Positions 41,968 to 53,974 of a DNA stretch of 64,000 nt are shown here, one piece after another. Within the stretch, counting starts at the first letter, position 1; every line of letters starts with the position of its first letter. The stretch covers positions 37,070,544-37,134,543 of the forward strand of contig OY288246.1 of the NCBI GenBank assembly GCA_958450325.1, given 5' to 3'. The stretch comes from Agrostemma githago. Its lineage: Eukaryota; Streptophyta; Magnoliopsida; Caryophyllales; Caryophyllaceae. A program made the translations under genes and the position numbers. The notes under the pieces are model-generated. The model had not been told where the DNA came from. It ran no database searches and worked only from the letters and a program-made list of their open reading frames with translations.

Positions 41968-44644
41968 GGAGCCGTGAAGCGGGTCCGCCTAATCCAACCC
42001 TAAACCCTTTTCCGTCCTTGAATATGGAAAAGGGTTTAGGGTTGGATTAGGCAGAGCCGCGAAGCGGGTTTGCCTAATCCACCCCTAAACCCTTTTCCGT
42101 CCCGTCTTATGGTGTACCCCAACTTTGAATCACATACACGACAGGGTTCACCAATACCCTCTTAGGGTTCAATTTCTTGCGGGATTAGTGACTTTAAATA
42201 AGGAAAAGGGTTTAGGGTTGGATTAGGCGGAGCCGTGAAGCGGGTCCTCCTAATCCAACCCTAAACCCTATTCTGTCCTTGAATAAGGAAAAGGGCTTAG
42301 GGTTGGATTAGGCGGAGCCGCGAAGCGGGTTCGCCTAATCCAAACCAAAACCTTTTTCCGTCCTTCAATAAGGAAAAGGGTTATGGATGGATTAGGCGGA
42401 GCCGCGAAGCGGGTTCGCTTAATCTAACCCTAAACCCTTTTCTGTCCCGTCTTATGGTGTACCCCATCTTTGAATCACATAGACGACAGGGTTCACCAAT
42501 ACCCTCTTAGGGTTCAGTTTCTTACGGGATTAGTGACTTTAAATAAGGAAAAGGGTTTAGGGTTGGATTAGGCGGAGCCGTGAAGCGGGTCCGCCTAATC
42601 CAACCCTAAACCCTATTCCGTACTTGAATAAGGAAAAGGGTTTAGGGTTGGATTAGGCGAAGCCGCGAAGCGGGTTGGATTAGGCGGAGCCGCGAAGCGG
42701 GTTCGCCTAATCCAACCCTAAACCCTATTCCGTCCTTGAATAAGGAAAAGGGTTTAGGGTTGGATTAAGCGGAGCCGCGAAGCGGGTCCGCCTAATCCAA
42801 CCGTAAACCCTTTTCCGTCCGTTCTTATGCTCTACCCCATCTTTGAATCACATACACGACAGGGTTCACCAATACCCTCTTAGGGTTCAGTTTCTTGCGG
42901 GATTAGGGACTTTAAATAAGGAAAAGGGTTTAGGGTTAGATTAGGCGGAGCCGTGAAGCGGGTCCGCCTAATCCAACCCTAAACCCTTTTCCGTCCTTGA
43001 ATATGGAAAAGGGTTTAGGGTTGGATTAGGCGGAGCTGCGAAGCGGGTTTGCCTAATCCACCCCTAAACCCTTTTCCGTCCCGTCTTATGGTGTACCCCA
43101 ACTTTGAATCACATACACGACGGGGTTCACCAATACCCTCTTAGGGTTCAGTTTCTTGCGGGATTAGTGACTTTAAATAAGGAAAAGGGTTTTGGGTTGG
43201 ATTAGGCGGAGCCGTGAAGCGGGTCCTCCTAATCCAACCCTAAACCCTATTCTGTCCTTGAATAAGGAAAAGGGCTTAGGGTTGGATTAGGCGGAGCCGC
43301 GAAGCGGGTTCGCCTAATCCAAACCAAAACCCTTTTCCGTCCTTGAATAAGGAAAAGGGTTATGGATGGATTAGGCGGAGCCGCGAAGCGGGTTCGCCTA
43401 ATCTAACCCTAAACCCTTTTCTGTCCCGTCTTATGGTGTACCCCATCTTTGAATCACATAGACGACAGGGTTCACCAATACCCTCTTAGGTTTCAGTTTC
43501 TTACGGGATTAGTGACTTTAAATAAGGAAAAGGGTTTAGGGTTGGATTAGGCGGAGCCGTGAAGCGGGTCCGCCTAATCCAACCCTAAACCCTATTCCGT
43601 CCTTGAATAAGGAAAAGGGTTTAGGGTTGGATTAGGCGGAGCCGCGAAGCGGGTTCGCCTAATCCAACCCTAAACCCTATTCCGTCCTTGAATAAGGAAA
43701 AGGGTTTAGGGTTGGATTAAGCGGAGCCGCGAAGCGGGTCCTCCTAATCCAACCGTAAACCCTTTTCCGTCCGTTCTTATGCTCTACCCCATCTTTGAAT
43801 CACATACACGACAGGGTTCACCAATACCCTCTTAGGGTTCAGTTTATTGCGGGATTAGTGACTTTAAATAAAGAAAAGGGTTTAGGGTTAGATTAGGCGG
43901 AGCCGTGAAGCGGGTCCGCCTAATCCAACCCTAAACCCTTTTCCGTCCCGTCTTATAGTGTACCCCATCTTTGAATCACATCCACGACAGGGTTCACCAA
44001 TACCCTCTTAGGGTTCAGTTTCTTGCGTGATTAGTGATTTTGAATAAGAAAAAGGGTTTAGGGTTGGATTATGCGGATCCACGAACCGGGTCCGCCTAAT
44101 CCAACCGTAAACCCTTTTCCGTCCCGTCTTATGCTGTACCCCATATTTGAATCACATACATGACAGGGTTCACCAATACCCTCTTAAGGTTCAGTTTCTT
44201 GCGGGATTAGTGACTTTAAATAAGGAAAAGGGTTTAGGGTTAGATTAGGCGGAGCCGTGAAGCGGGTCCTTCTAATCCAACCCTAAACCCTTTTCCGTCC
44301 TTGAATATGGAAAAGGGTTTAAGGTCGGATTAGGCGGAGCCGCGAAGCGGGTTTGCCTAATCCACCCCTAAACCCTTTTCCGTCCCGTCTTATGGTGTAC
44401 CCCAGCTTTGATTCACATACACGACGGGGTTCACCAATACCCTCTTAGGGTTCAGTTTCTTGCGGGGTTAGTGACTTTAAATAAGGAAAAGGGTTTAGGG
44501 TTGGATTAGGCGGAGCCGTGAAGCGGGTCCGCCTAATCCAACCCTAAACCTTATTCCGTCCTTAAATAAGGAAAAGGGTTTAGGGTTGGATTAGGCGGAG
44601 CCGCGAAGCGGGTTCGCCTAATCCAACCCTAAACCCTTTTTCCG

Positions 44645-44735
44645 TCCTTGAATAAGGAAAAGGGTTTACGGTTGGATTAGGCGGACCCGCTTCGCTGCTC
44701 CGCTTAATCCAACCCTAAACCCTATTCCGTCCTTG
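44645..44735 (-). repeat. Single inverted satellite monomer
   Basis: The apex reads CCCGCTTCGCTGCTCC, while every other unit I read has GCGAAGCGGG on the plus strand. Its reverse complement matches the neighbouring unit at about 44745-44810 through both arms, including the TTTACGG/CCGTAAA asymmetry, so the whole palindrome is flipped. The outer spacer (CCGTCCTTGAATAAGG) keeps normal orientation on both sides. Confidence 0.9.
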
Positions 44736-45119
44736 AATAAGGAAAAGGGTTTAGGGTTGGATTAAGCGGAGCAGCGAAGCGGGTCCGCCTAATCCAACCA
44801 TAAACCCTTTTCCGTCCCGTCTTATGCTGTACTCCATCTTTGAATCACATACACAACATGGTTCACCAATATCCTCTTAGGGTTCAGTTTCTTGCGGGAT
44901 TAGTGACTTTAAATAAAGAAAAGGGTTTAGGGTTAGATTAGGCGTAGCCGTGAAGCGGGTCCGCCTAATCCAACCCTAAACCCTTTTCCGTCCCGTCTTG
45001 TAGTGTACCCCATCTTTGAATCACATCCACGACAGGGTTCACCAATACCCTCTTAGGGTTCAGTTTCTTGCGTGATTAGTGACTTTGAATAAGGAAAAGG
45101 GTTTAGGGTTGGATTAGGC

Positions 45120-48100
45120 GGAGCCACGAAGCGGGTCCGCCTAATCCAACCGTAAACCCTTTTCCGTCCTGTCTTATGCTGTACCCCATCTTTGAATCAC
45201 ATACATGACAGGGTTCACCAATACCCTCTTAGGGTTCAGTTTCTTGCGTGATTAGTGACTTTGAATAAGGAAAAGAATTTAGGGTTGGATTAGGCGGAGC
45301 CACGAAGCGGGTCCGCCTAATCCAACCGTAAACCCTTTTCCGTCCGTTCTTATGCTCTACCCCATCTTTGAATCACATACACGACAGGGTTCACCAATAC
45401 CCTCTTAGGGTTCAGTTTCTTGCGGGATTGGTGACTTTAAATAAGGAAAAGGGTTTATGGTTAGATTAGGCGGAGCCGTGAAGCGGGTCCGCCTAATCCA
45501 ACCCTAAACCCTTTTCCGTCCTTGAATATGGAAAAGGGTTTAGGGTTGGATTAGGCGGAGCTGCGAAGCGGGTTTGCCTAATCCACCCCTAAACCCTTTT
45601 CCGTCCCGTCTTATGGTGTACCCCAACTTTGAATCACATACACGACAGGGTTCACCAATACCCTCTTAGGGTTCAGTTTCTTGCGGGATTAGTGACTTTA
45701 AATAAGGAAAAGGGTTTAGGGTTGGATTAGGCGGAGCCGTGAAGCGGGTCCTCCTAATCCAACCCTAAACCCTATTCTGTCCTTGAATAAGGAAAAGGGC
45801 TTAGGGTTGGATTAGGCGGAGCCGCGAAGCGGGTTCGCCTAATCCAAACCAAAACCCTTTTCCGTCCTTGAATAAGGAAAAGGGTTATGGATGGATTAGG
45901 CGGAGCCGCGAAGCGGGTTCGCCTAATCTAACCCTAAACCCTTTTCTGTCCCGTCTTATGGTGTACCCCATCTTTGAATCACATAGACGACAGGGTTCAC
46001 CAATACCCTCTTAGGGTTCAGTTTCTTGCGGGATTAGTGACTTTAAATAAGGAAAAGGGTTTAGGGTTAGATTAGGCGGAGCCGTGAAGCGGGTCCGCCT
46101 AATCCAACCCTAAACCCTATTCCGTCCTTGAATAAGGAAAAGGGTTTAGGGTTGGATTAGGCGGAGCCGCGAAGCGGGTTCGCCTAATCCAACCCTAAAC
46201 CCTATTCTGTCCTTGAATAAGGAAAAGGGTTTAGGGTTGGATTAAGCGGAGCCGCGAAGCGGGTCCGCCTAATCCAACCGTAAACCCTTTTCCGTCCGTT
46301 CTTATGCTCTACCCCATCTTTGAATCACATACACGACAGGGTTCACCAATACCCTCTTAGGGTTCAGTTTCTTGCGGGATTAGTGACTTTAAATAAAGAA
46401 AAGGATTTAGGGTTAGATTAGGCGGAGCCGTGAAGCGGGTCCGCCTAATCCAACCCTAAACCCTTTTCCGTCCCGTCTTATAGTGTACCCCATCTTTGAA
46501 TCACATCCACGACAGGGTTCACCAATACCCTCTTAGGGTTCAGTTTCTTGCGTGATTAGTGATTTTGAATAAGAAAAAGGGTTTAGGGTTGGATTATGCG
46601 GATCCACGAACCGGGTCCGCCTAATCCAACTGTAAACCCTTTTCCGTCCCGTCTTATGCTGTACCCATCTTTGAATCACATACATGACAGGGTTCACCAA
46701 TACCCTCTTAAGGTTCAGTTTCTTGCGGGATTAGTTACTTTAAATAAGGAAAAGGGTTTAGGGTTAGATTAGGCGGAGCCGGGAAGCGGGTCCTTCTAAT
46801 CCCATCCTCAACCCTTTTCCGTCCTTGAATATGGAAAAGGGTTTAGGGCCGGATTAGGCGGAGCCGCGAAGCGGGTTTGCCAAATCCACCCCTAAACCCT
46901 TTTCCGTCCCGTCTTATGGTGTACCCCAGCTTTGATTCACATACACGACGGGGTTCACCAATACCCTCTTAGGGTTCAGTTTCTTGCGGGGTTAGTGAGT
47001 TTAAATAAGGAAAAGGGTTTAGGGTTGGATTAGGCGGAGCCGTGAAGCGGGTCCGCCTAATCCAACCCTAAACCTTATTTCGTCCTTGAATAAGGAAAAG
47101 GGTTTAGGGTTGGATTAAGCGGAGCAGCGAAGCGGGTCCGCCTAATCCAACCGTAAACCCTTTTCCGTCCCGTCTTATGCTGTACTCCATCTTTGAATCA
47201 CATACACAACAAGGTTCACCAATACCCTCTTAGGGTTCAGTTTCTTGCGGGATTAATGACTTTAAATAAAGAAAAGGGTTTAGGGTTAGATTAGGCGGAG
47301 CCGTGAAGCGGGTCCGCCTAATCCAACCCTAAACCCTTTTCCGTCCCGTCTTGTAGTGTACCCCATCTTTGAATCACATCCACGACAGGGTTCACCAATA
47401 CCCTGTTAGGGTTCAGTTTCTTGCGTGATTAGTGACTTTGAATAAGGAAAAGGGTTTAGGGTTGGATTAGGCGGAGCCACGAAGCGGGTCCGCCTAATCC
47501 AACCGTAAACCCTTTTCCGTCCCGTCTTATGCTGTACCCCATCTTTGAATCACATACATGACAGGGTTCACCAATACCCTCTTAGGGTTCAGTTTCTTGC
47601 GTGATTAGTGACTTTGAATAAGGAAAAGGATTTAGGGTTGGATTAGGCGGAGCCACGAAGCGGGTCCGCCTAATCCAACCGTAAACCCTTTTCCGTCCTT
47701 GAATAAGGAAAAGGGTTAAGGGTTGGATTAGGCGGAGCCGCAAAGCGGGTTTGCCTAATCCACCCCTAAACCCTTTTCCGTCCCGTCTTATGGTGTACCC
47801 CAACTTTGAATCACATACACGACAGGGTTCACCAATACCCTCTTAGGGTTCAGTTTCTTGCGGGATTAGTGACTTTAAATAAGGAAAAGGGTTTAGGGTT
47901 GGATTAGGCGGAGCCGTGAAGCGGGTCCGCCTAATCCAACCCTAAACCCTATTCTGTCCTTGAATAAGGAAAAGGGCTTAGGGTTGGATTAGGCGGAGCC
48001 GCGAAGCGGGTTCGCCTAATCCAAACCAAAACCTTATTCCGTCCTTGAATAAGGAAAAGGGTTATGGATGGATTAGGCGGAGCTGCGAAGCGGGTTCGCC

Positions 48101-50700
48101 TAATCTAACCCTAAACTCTTTTCCGTCCCGTCTTATGGTGTACCCCATCTTTGAATCACATAGACGACATGGTTCACCAATACCCTCTTAGGGTTCAGTT
48201 TCTTACGGGATTAGTGACTTTAAATAAGGAAAAGGATTTAGGGTTGGATTAGGCGGAGCCGTGAAGCGGGTCCGCCTAATCCAACCCTAAACCCTATTCC
48301 GTCCTTGAATAAGGAAAAGGGTTTAGGGTTGGATTAGGTGGAGCCGCGAAACGGGTTCGCCTAATCACCCTAAACCCTTTTTCCGTCCTTGAATAAGGAA
48401 AAGGGTTAGGGTTGGATTAGGCGGAGCCGCGAAGCGGGTTCGCCTAATCCAACCCTAAACCCTATTTCGTCCTTGAATAAGGAAAAGGGTTTAGGGTTGG
48501 ATTAAGTGGAGCCGCGAAGCGGGTCCGCCTAATCCAACCGTAAACCCTTTTCCGTCCCGTCTTATGCTGTACCCCATCTTTCAATCACATACACAACAGG
48601 GTTCACCAATACCCTCTTAGGGTTCAGTTTCTTGCAGGATTAGTGACTTTAAATAAAGAAAAGGGTTTAGGGTTAGATTAGGCGGAGCCGTGAAGCGGGT
48701 CCGCCTAATCCAACCCTAAACCCTTTTCCGTCCCGTCTTGTAGTGTACCTCATATTTGAATCACATCCACGACAGGGTTCACCAATACCCTCTAAGGGTT
48801 CAGTTTCTTGCGTGATTAGTGACTTTGAATAAGGAAAAGGGTTTAGGGTTGGATTAGGCGGAGCCACGAAGCGGGTCCGCCTAATCCAACCGTAAACCCT
48901 TTTCCGTCCTTGAATAAGGAAAAGGGTTTAGGGTTGGATTAGGCGGAGCCGCGAAGCGGGTTTGCCTAATCCACCCTTAAACCCTTTTCCGTCCCGTCTT
49001 ATGGTGTACCCCAACTTTGAATCACATACACGACAGGGTTCACCAATACCCTGTTAGGGTTCAGTTTCTTGCGTGATTAGTGACTTTGAATAAGGAAAAG
49101 GGTTTAGGGTTGGATTAGGCGGAGCCACGAAGCGGGTCCGCCTAATCCAACCGTAAACCCTTTTCCGTCCTGTCTTATGCTGTACCCCATCTTTGAATCA
49201 CATACATGACAGGGTTCACCAATACCCTCTTAGGGTTCAGTTTCTTGCGTGATTAGTGACTTTGAATAAGGAAAAGAATTTAGGGTTGGATTAGGCGGAG
49301 CCACGAAGCGGGTCCGCCTAATCCAACCGTAAACCCTTTTCCGTCCGTTCTTATGCTCTACCCCATCTTTGAATCACATACACGACAGGGTTCACCAATA
49401 CCCTCTTAGGGTTCAGTTTCTTGCGGGATTGGTGACTTTAAATAAGGAAAAGGGTTTATGGTTAGATTAGGCGGAGCCGTGAAGCGGGTCCGCCTAATCC
49501 AACCCTAAACCCTTTTCCGTCCTTGAATATGGAAAAGGGTTTAGGGTTGGATTAGGCGGAGCTGCGAAGCGGGTTTGCCTAATCCACCCCTAAACCCTTT
49601 TCCGTCCCGTCTTATGGTGTACCCCAACTTTGAATCACATACACGACAGGGTTCACCAATACCCTCTTAGGGTTCAGTTTCTTGCGAGATTAGTGACTTT
49701 AAATAAGGAAAAGGGTTTAGGGTTGGATTAGGCGGAGCCGTGAAGCGGGTCCTCCTAATCCAACCCTAAACCCTATTCTGTCCTTGAATAAGGAAAAGGG
49801 CTTAGGGTTGGATTAGGCGGAGCCGCGAAGCGGGTTCGCCTAATCCAAACCAAAACCCTTTTCCGTCCTTGAATAAGGAAAAGGGTTATGGATGGATTAG
49901 GCGGAGCCGCGAAGCGGGTTCGCCTAATCTAACCCTAAACCCTTTTCTGTCCCGTCTTATGGTGTACCCCATCTTTGAATCACATAGACGACAGGGTTCA
50001 CCAATACCCTCTTAGGGTTCAGTTTCTTGCGTGATTAGTGACTTTAAATAAGGAAAAGGGTTTAGGGTTAGATTAGGCGGAGCCGTGAAGCGGGTCCGCC
50101 TAATCCAACCCTAAACCCTATTCTGTCCTTGAATAAGGAAAAGGGTTTAGGGTTGGATTAAGCGGAGCCGCGAAGCGGGTCCGCCTAATCCAACCGTAAA
50201 CCCTTTTCCGTCCGTTCTTATGCTCTACCCCATCTTTGAATCACATACACGACAGGGTTCACCAATACCCTCTTAGGGTTCAGTTTCTTGCGGGATTAGT
50301 GACTTTAAATAAAGAAAAGGATTTAGGGTTAGATTAGGCGGAGCCGTGAAGCGGGTCCGCCTAATCCAACCCTAAACCCTTTTCCGTCCCGTCTTATAGT
50401 GTACCCCATCTTTGAATCACATCCACGACAGGGTTCACCAATACCCTCTTAGGGTTCAGTTTCTTGCGTGATTAGTGATTTTGAATAAGAAAAAGGGTTT
50501 AGGGTTGGATTATGCGGATCCACGAACCGGGTCCGCCTAATCCAACCGTAAACCCTTTTCCGTCCCGTCTTATGCTGTACCCCATCTTTGAATCACATAC
50601 ATGACAGGGTTCACCAATACCCTCTTAAGGTTCAGTTTCTTGCGGGATTAGTGACTTTAAATAAGGAAAAGGGTTTAGGGTTAGATTAGGCGGAGCCGTG
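45120..50700 (+). repeat. Satellite duplication with 4001/3916-bp offset
   Basis: About 45120-46770 matches about 49115-50700. The offset is 4001 bp at the GTCCGTTCTTATGCTC monomer and 3916 bp at the GGATCC monomer. The 85-bp change comes from one short unit (about 46120-46205) missing in the second copy. Confidence 0.75.
46300..49050 (+). repeat. Large satellite duplication, copy 1 of the 7674-bp pair
   Basis: It is nearly identical to about 53975-56724, at a constant offset of 7674 bp. By eye only scattered single-base differences separate them (for example near 46809, 47083, 47184 and 48351). Identity breaks at about 49050 on the right. The left limit is approximate. Confidence 0.8.
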
Positions 50701-51259
50701 AAGCGGGTCCTTCTAATCCAACCCTAAACCCTATTCCGTCCTTGAATAAGGAAAAGGGTTTAGGGTTGGATTAGGCGGAGCCGCGAAGCGGGTTCGCCTA
50801 ATCCAACCCTAAACCCTATTCCGTCCTTGAATAAGGAAAAGGGTTTAGGGTTGGATTAAGCGGAGCAGCGAAGCGGGTCCGCCTAATCCAACCGTAAACC
50901 CTTTTCCGTCCCGTCCTATGCTGTACTCCATCTTTGAATCACATACACAACAGGGTTCACCAATACCCTCTTAGGGTTCAGTTTCTTGCTGGATTAGTGA
51001 CTTTAAATAAAGAAAAGGGTTTAGGGTTAGATTAGGCGGAGCCGTGAAGCGGGTCCGCCTAATCCAACCCTAAACCCTTTTCCGTCCCGTCTTGTAGTGT
51101 ACCCCATCTTTGAATCACATCCACGACAGGGTTCACCAATACCCTCTTAGGGTTCAGTTTCTTGCATGATTAGTGACTTTGAATAAGGAAAAGGGTTTAG
51201 GGTTGGATTAGTCGGAGCCACGAAGCGGGTCCGCCTAATCCAACCGTAAACCCTTTTCC

Positions 51260-52917
51260 GTCCCGTCTTATGCTGTACCCCATCATTGAATCACATACAT
51301 GACAGGGTTCACCAATACCCTCTTAGGGTTCAGTTTCTTGCGTGATTAGTGACTTTGAATAAGGAAAAGAATTTAGGGTTGGATTAGGCGGAGCCACGAA
51401 GCGGGTCCGCCTAATCCAACCGTAAACCCTTTTCCGTCCTTGAATAAGGAAAAGGGTTAAGGGTTGGATTAGGCGGAGCCGCGAAGCGGGTTTGCCTAAT
51501 CCACCCCTAAACCCTTTTCCGTCCCGTCTTATGGTGTACCCCAACTTTGAATCACATACACGACAGGGTTCACCAATAATCTCTTAGGGTTCAGTTTCTT
51601 GTGGGATTAGTGACCTTGAATAAGGAAAAGGGTTTAGGGGTTGGATTAGGCGGAGCCGCGAAGCGGGTTTGCGTAGTCCACCCTTAAACCCTTTTCCGTC
51701 CCGTCTTATGTTGTACCCCATCTTTGAATCACATCCACGACAGGGTTCACCAATATCCTCTTAGAGTTCAGTTTCTTGCAGGATTAGTAACCTTGAATAA
51801 GGAAAAGGGTTTAGGGTTGGATTAGGCGGAGCCGCGAAGTGGGTTCGTCTAATCTAACCCTAAACTCTTTTCCGTCCCGTCATATGGTGGACCCCATCTT
51901 TGAATCACATCCACGACAGGGTTCACCAATACCCTGTTAGGGTTTAGTTTCTTGCGGGATTAGTGACATTGAATAAGGAAAAGGGTTTAGGGTTGAATTA
52001 GGCGGAGCCGTGAAGCGGGTCCGCCTAATCCAACCCTAAACCCTTTTCCGTTCTTGAAAAAGGAAAAGGGTTATGGTTGGATTTGGCGGAGCCGCGAAGC
52101 GGGTTCGCCTAATCCAACCCTAAATCTTTTTCCGTCCCATCTAATGGTGTACCCCATCTTTTAATCACATCCATGACAGGGTTCACCAATACCCTCTTAG
52201 GGTTCAGTTTCTTGCGGGATTAGTGACTTTAAATAGAAGAAAAGGGTTTAGGGTTAGATTAGGCGGAGCCGTGAAGCGGGTTCGCCTAATCCAACCCTAA
52301 ACCTTTTTCCGTCCCGTCTTATAGTGTACCCCATCTTTGAATCACATCCACGACAGGGTTCACCAATACCCTCTTAGGGTTCAATTTCTTGCGTGATTAG
52401 TGACTTTGAATAAGGAAAAGGGTTTAGGGTTGGATTAGGCGGAGCCACGAAGCGGGTCCGCCTAATCCAACCGTAAACCCTTTTCCGTCCCGTCTTATGC
52501 TGTACCCCATCTTTGAATCACATACATGACAGGGTTCACCAATACCCTCTTAGGGTTCAGTTTCTTGCGTGATTAGTGACTTTGAATAAGGAAAAGAATT
52601 TAGGGTTGGATTAGGCGGAGCCACGAAGCGGGTCCGCCTAATCCAACCGTAAACCCTTTTCCGTCCTTGAATAAGGAAAAGGGTTAAGGGTTGGATTAGG
52701 CGGAGCCGCGAAGCGGGTTTGCCTAATCCACCCCTAAACCCTTTTCCGTCCCGTCTTATGGTGTACCCCAACTTTGAATCACATACACGACAGGGTTCAC
52801 CAATAATCTCTTAGGGTTCAGTTTCTTGTGGGATTAGTGACCTTGAATAAGGAAAAGGGTTTAGGGGTTGGATTAGGCGGAGCCGCGAAGCGGGTTTGCG
52901 TAGTCCACCCTTAAACC
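51260..52917 (+). repeat. Satellite duplication with 1227-bp offset
   Basis: About 51260-51690 and 52487-52917 match almost exactly, including the private GAATTTAGGGTTGG, GTTAAGGGTTGG and AATAATCTCTTAGG variants. A related third copy begins near 53130. Confidence 0.75.
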
Positions 52918-53974
52918 CTTTTCCGTCCCGTCATATGGTGGACCCCATCTTTGAATCACATCCACGACAGGGTTCACCAATACCCTGTTAGGGTTCAGTT
53001 TCTTGCGGGATTAGTGACATTGAATAAGGAAAAGGGTTTAGGGTTGAATTAGGCGGAGCCACGATGCGGGTCCGCCTAATCCAACCCTAAACCCTTTTCC
53101 ATCCTGTCTTATATTGTACCCCATCTTTGAATCACATACATGACAGGGTTCACCAATACCCTCTTAGGGTTCAGTTTCTTGCGTGATTAGTGACTTTGAA
53201 TAAGGAAAAGGATTTAGGGTTGGATTAGGCGGAGCCACGAAGCGGGTCCGCCTAATCCAACCGTAAACCCTTTTCCGTCCTTGAATAAGGAAAAGGGTTA
53301 AGGGTTGGATTAGGCGGAGCCGCGAAGCGGGTTTGCCTAATCCACCCGTAAACCCTTTTCCATCCCGTCTTATGGTGTACCCCAACTTTGAATCACATAC
53401 ACGACAGGGTTCACCAATACCCTCTTAGGGTTCAGTTTCTTGCGGGATTAGTAACTTTAAATAAGGAAAAGGGTTTAGGGTTGGATTAGGCGGAGCCGTG
53501 AAGCGGGTCCGCCTAATCCAACCCTAAACCCTATTCTGTCCTTGAATAAGTAAAAGGGCTTAGGGTTGGATTAGGCGGAGCCGCGAAGCGGGTTCGCCTA
53601 ATCCAAACCAAAACCCTTTTCCGTCCTTGAATAAGGAAAAGGGTTATGGATGGATTAGGCGGAGCCGCGAAGCGGGTTCGCCTAATCTAACCCTAAACCC
53701 TTTTCCGTCCCGTCTTATGGTGTACCCCATCTTTGAATCACATAGACGACAGGGTTCACCAATACCCTCTTAGGGTTCAGTTTCTTACGGGATTAGTGAC
53801 TTTAAATAAGGAAAAGGATTTAGGGTTGGATTAGGCGGAGCCGTGAAGCGGGTCCGCCTAATCCAACCCTAAACCCTATTCCGTCCTTGAATAAGGAAAA
53901 GGGTTTAGGGTTGGATTAAGCGGAGCCGCGAAGCGGGTCCGCCTAATCCAACCGTAAACCCTTTTCCGTCCGGT

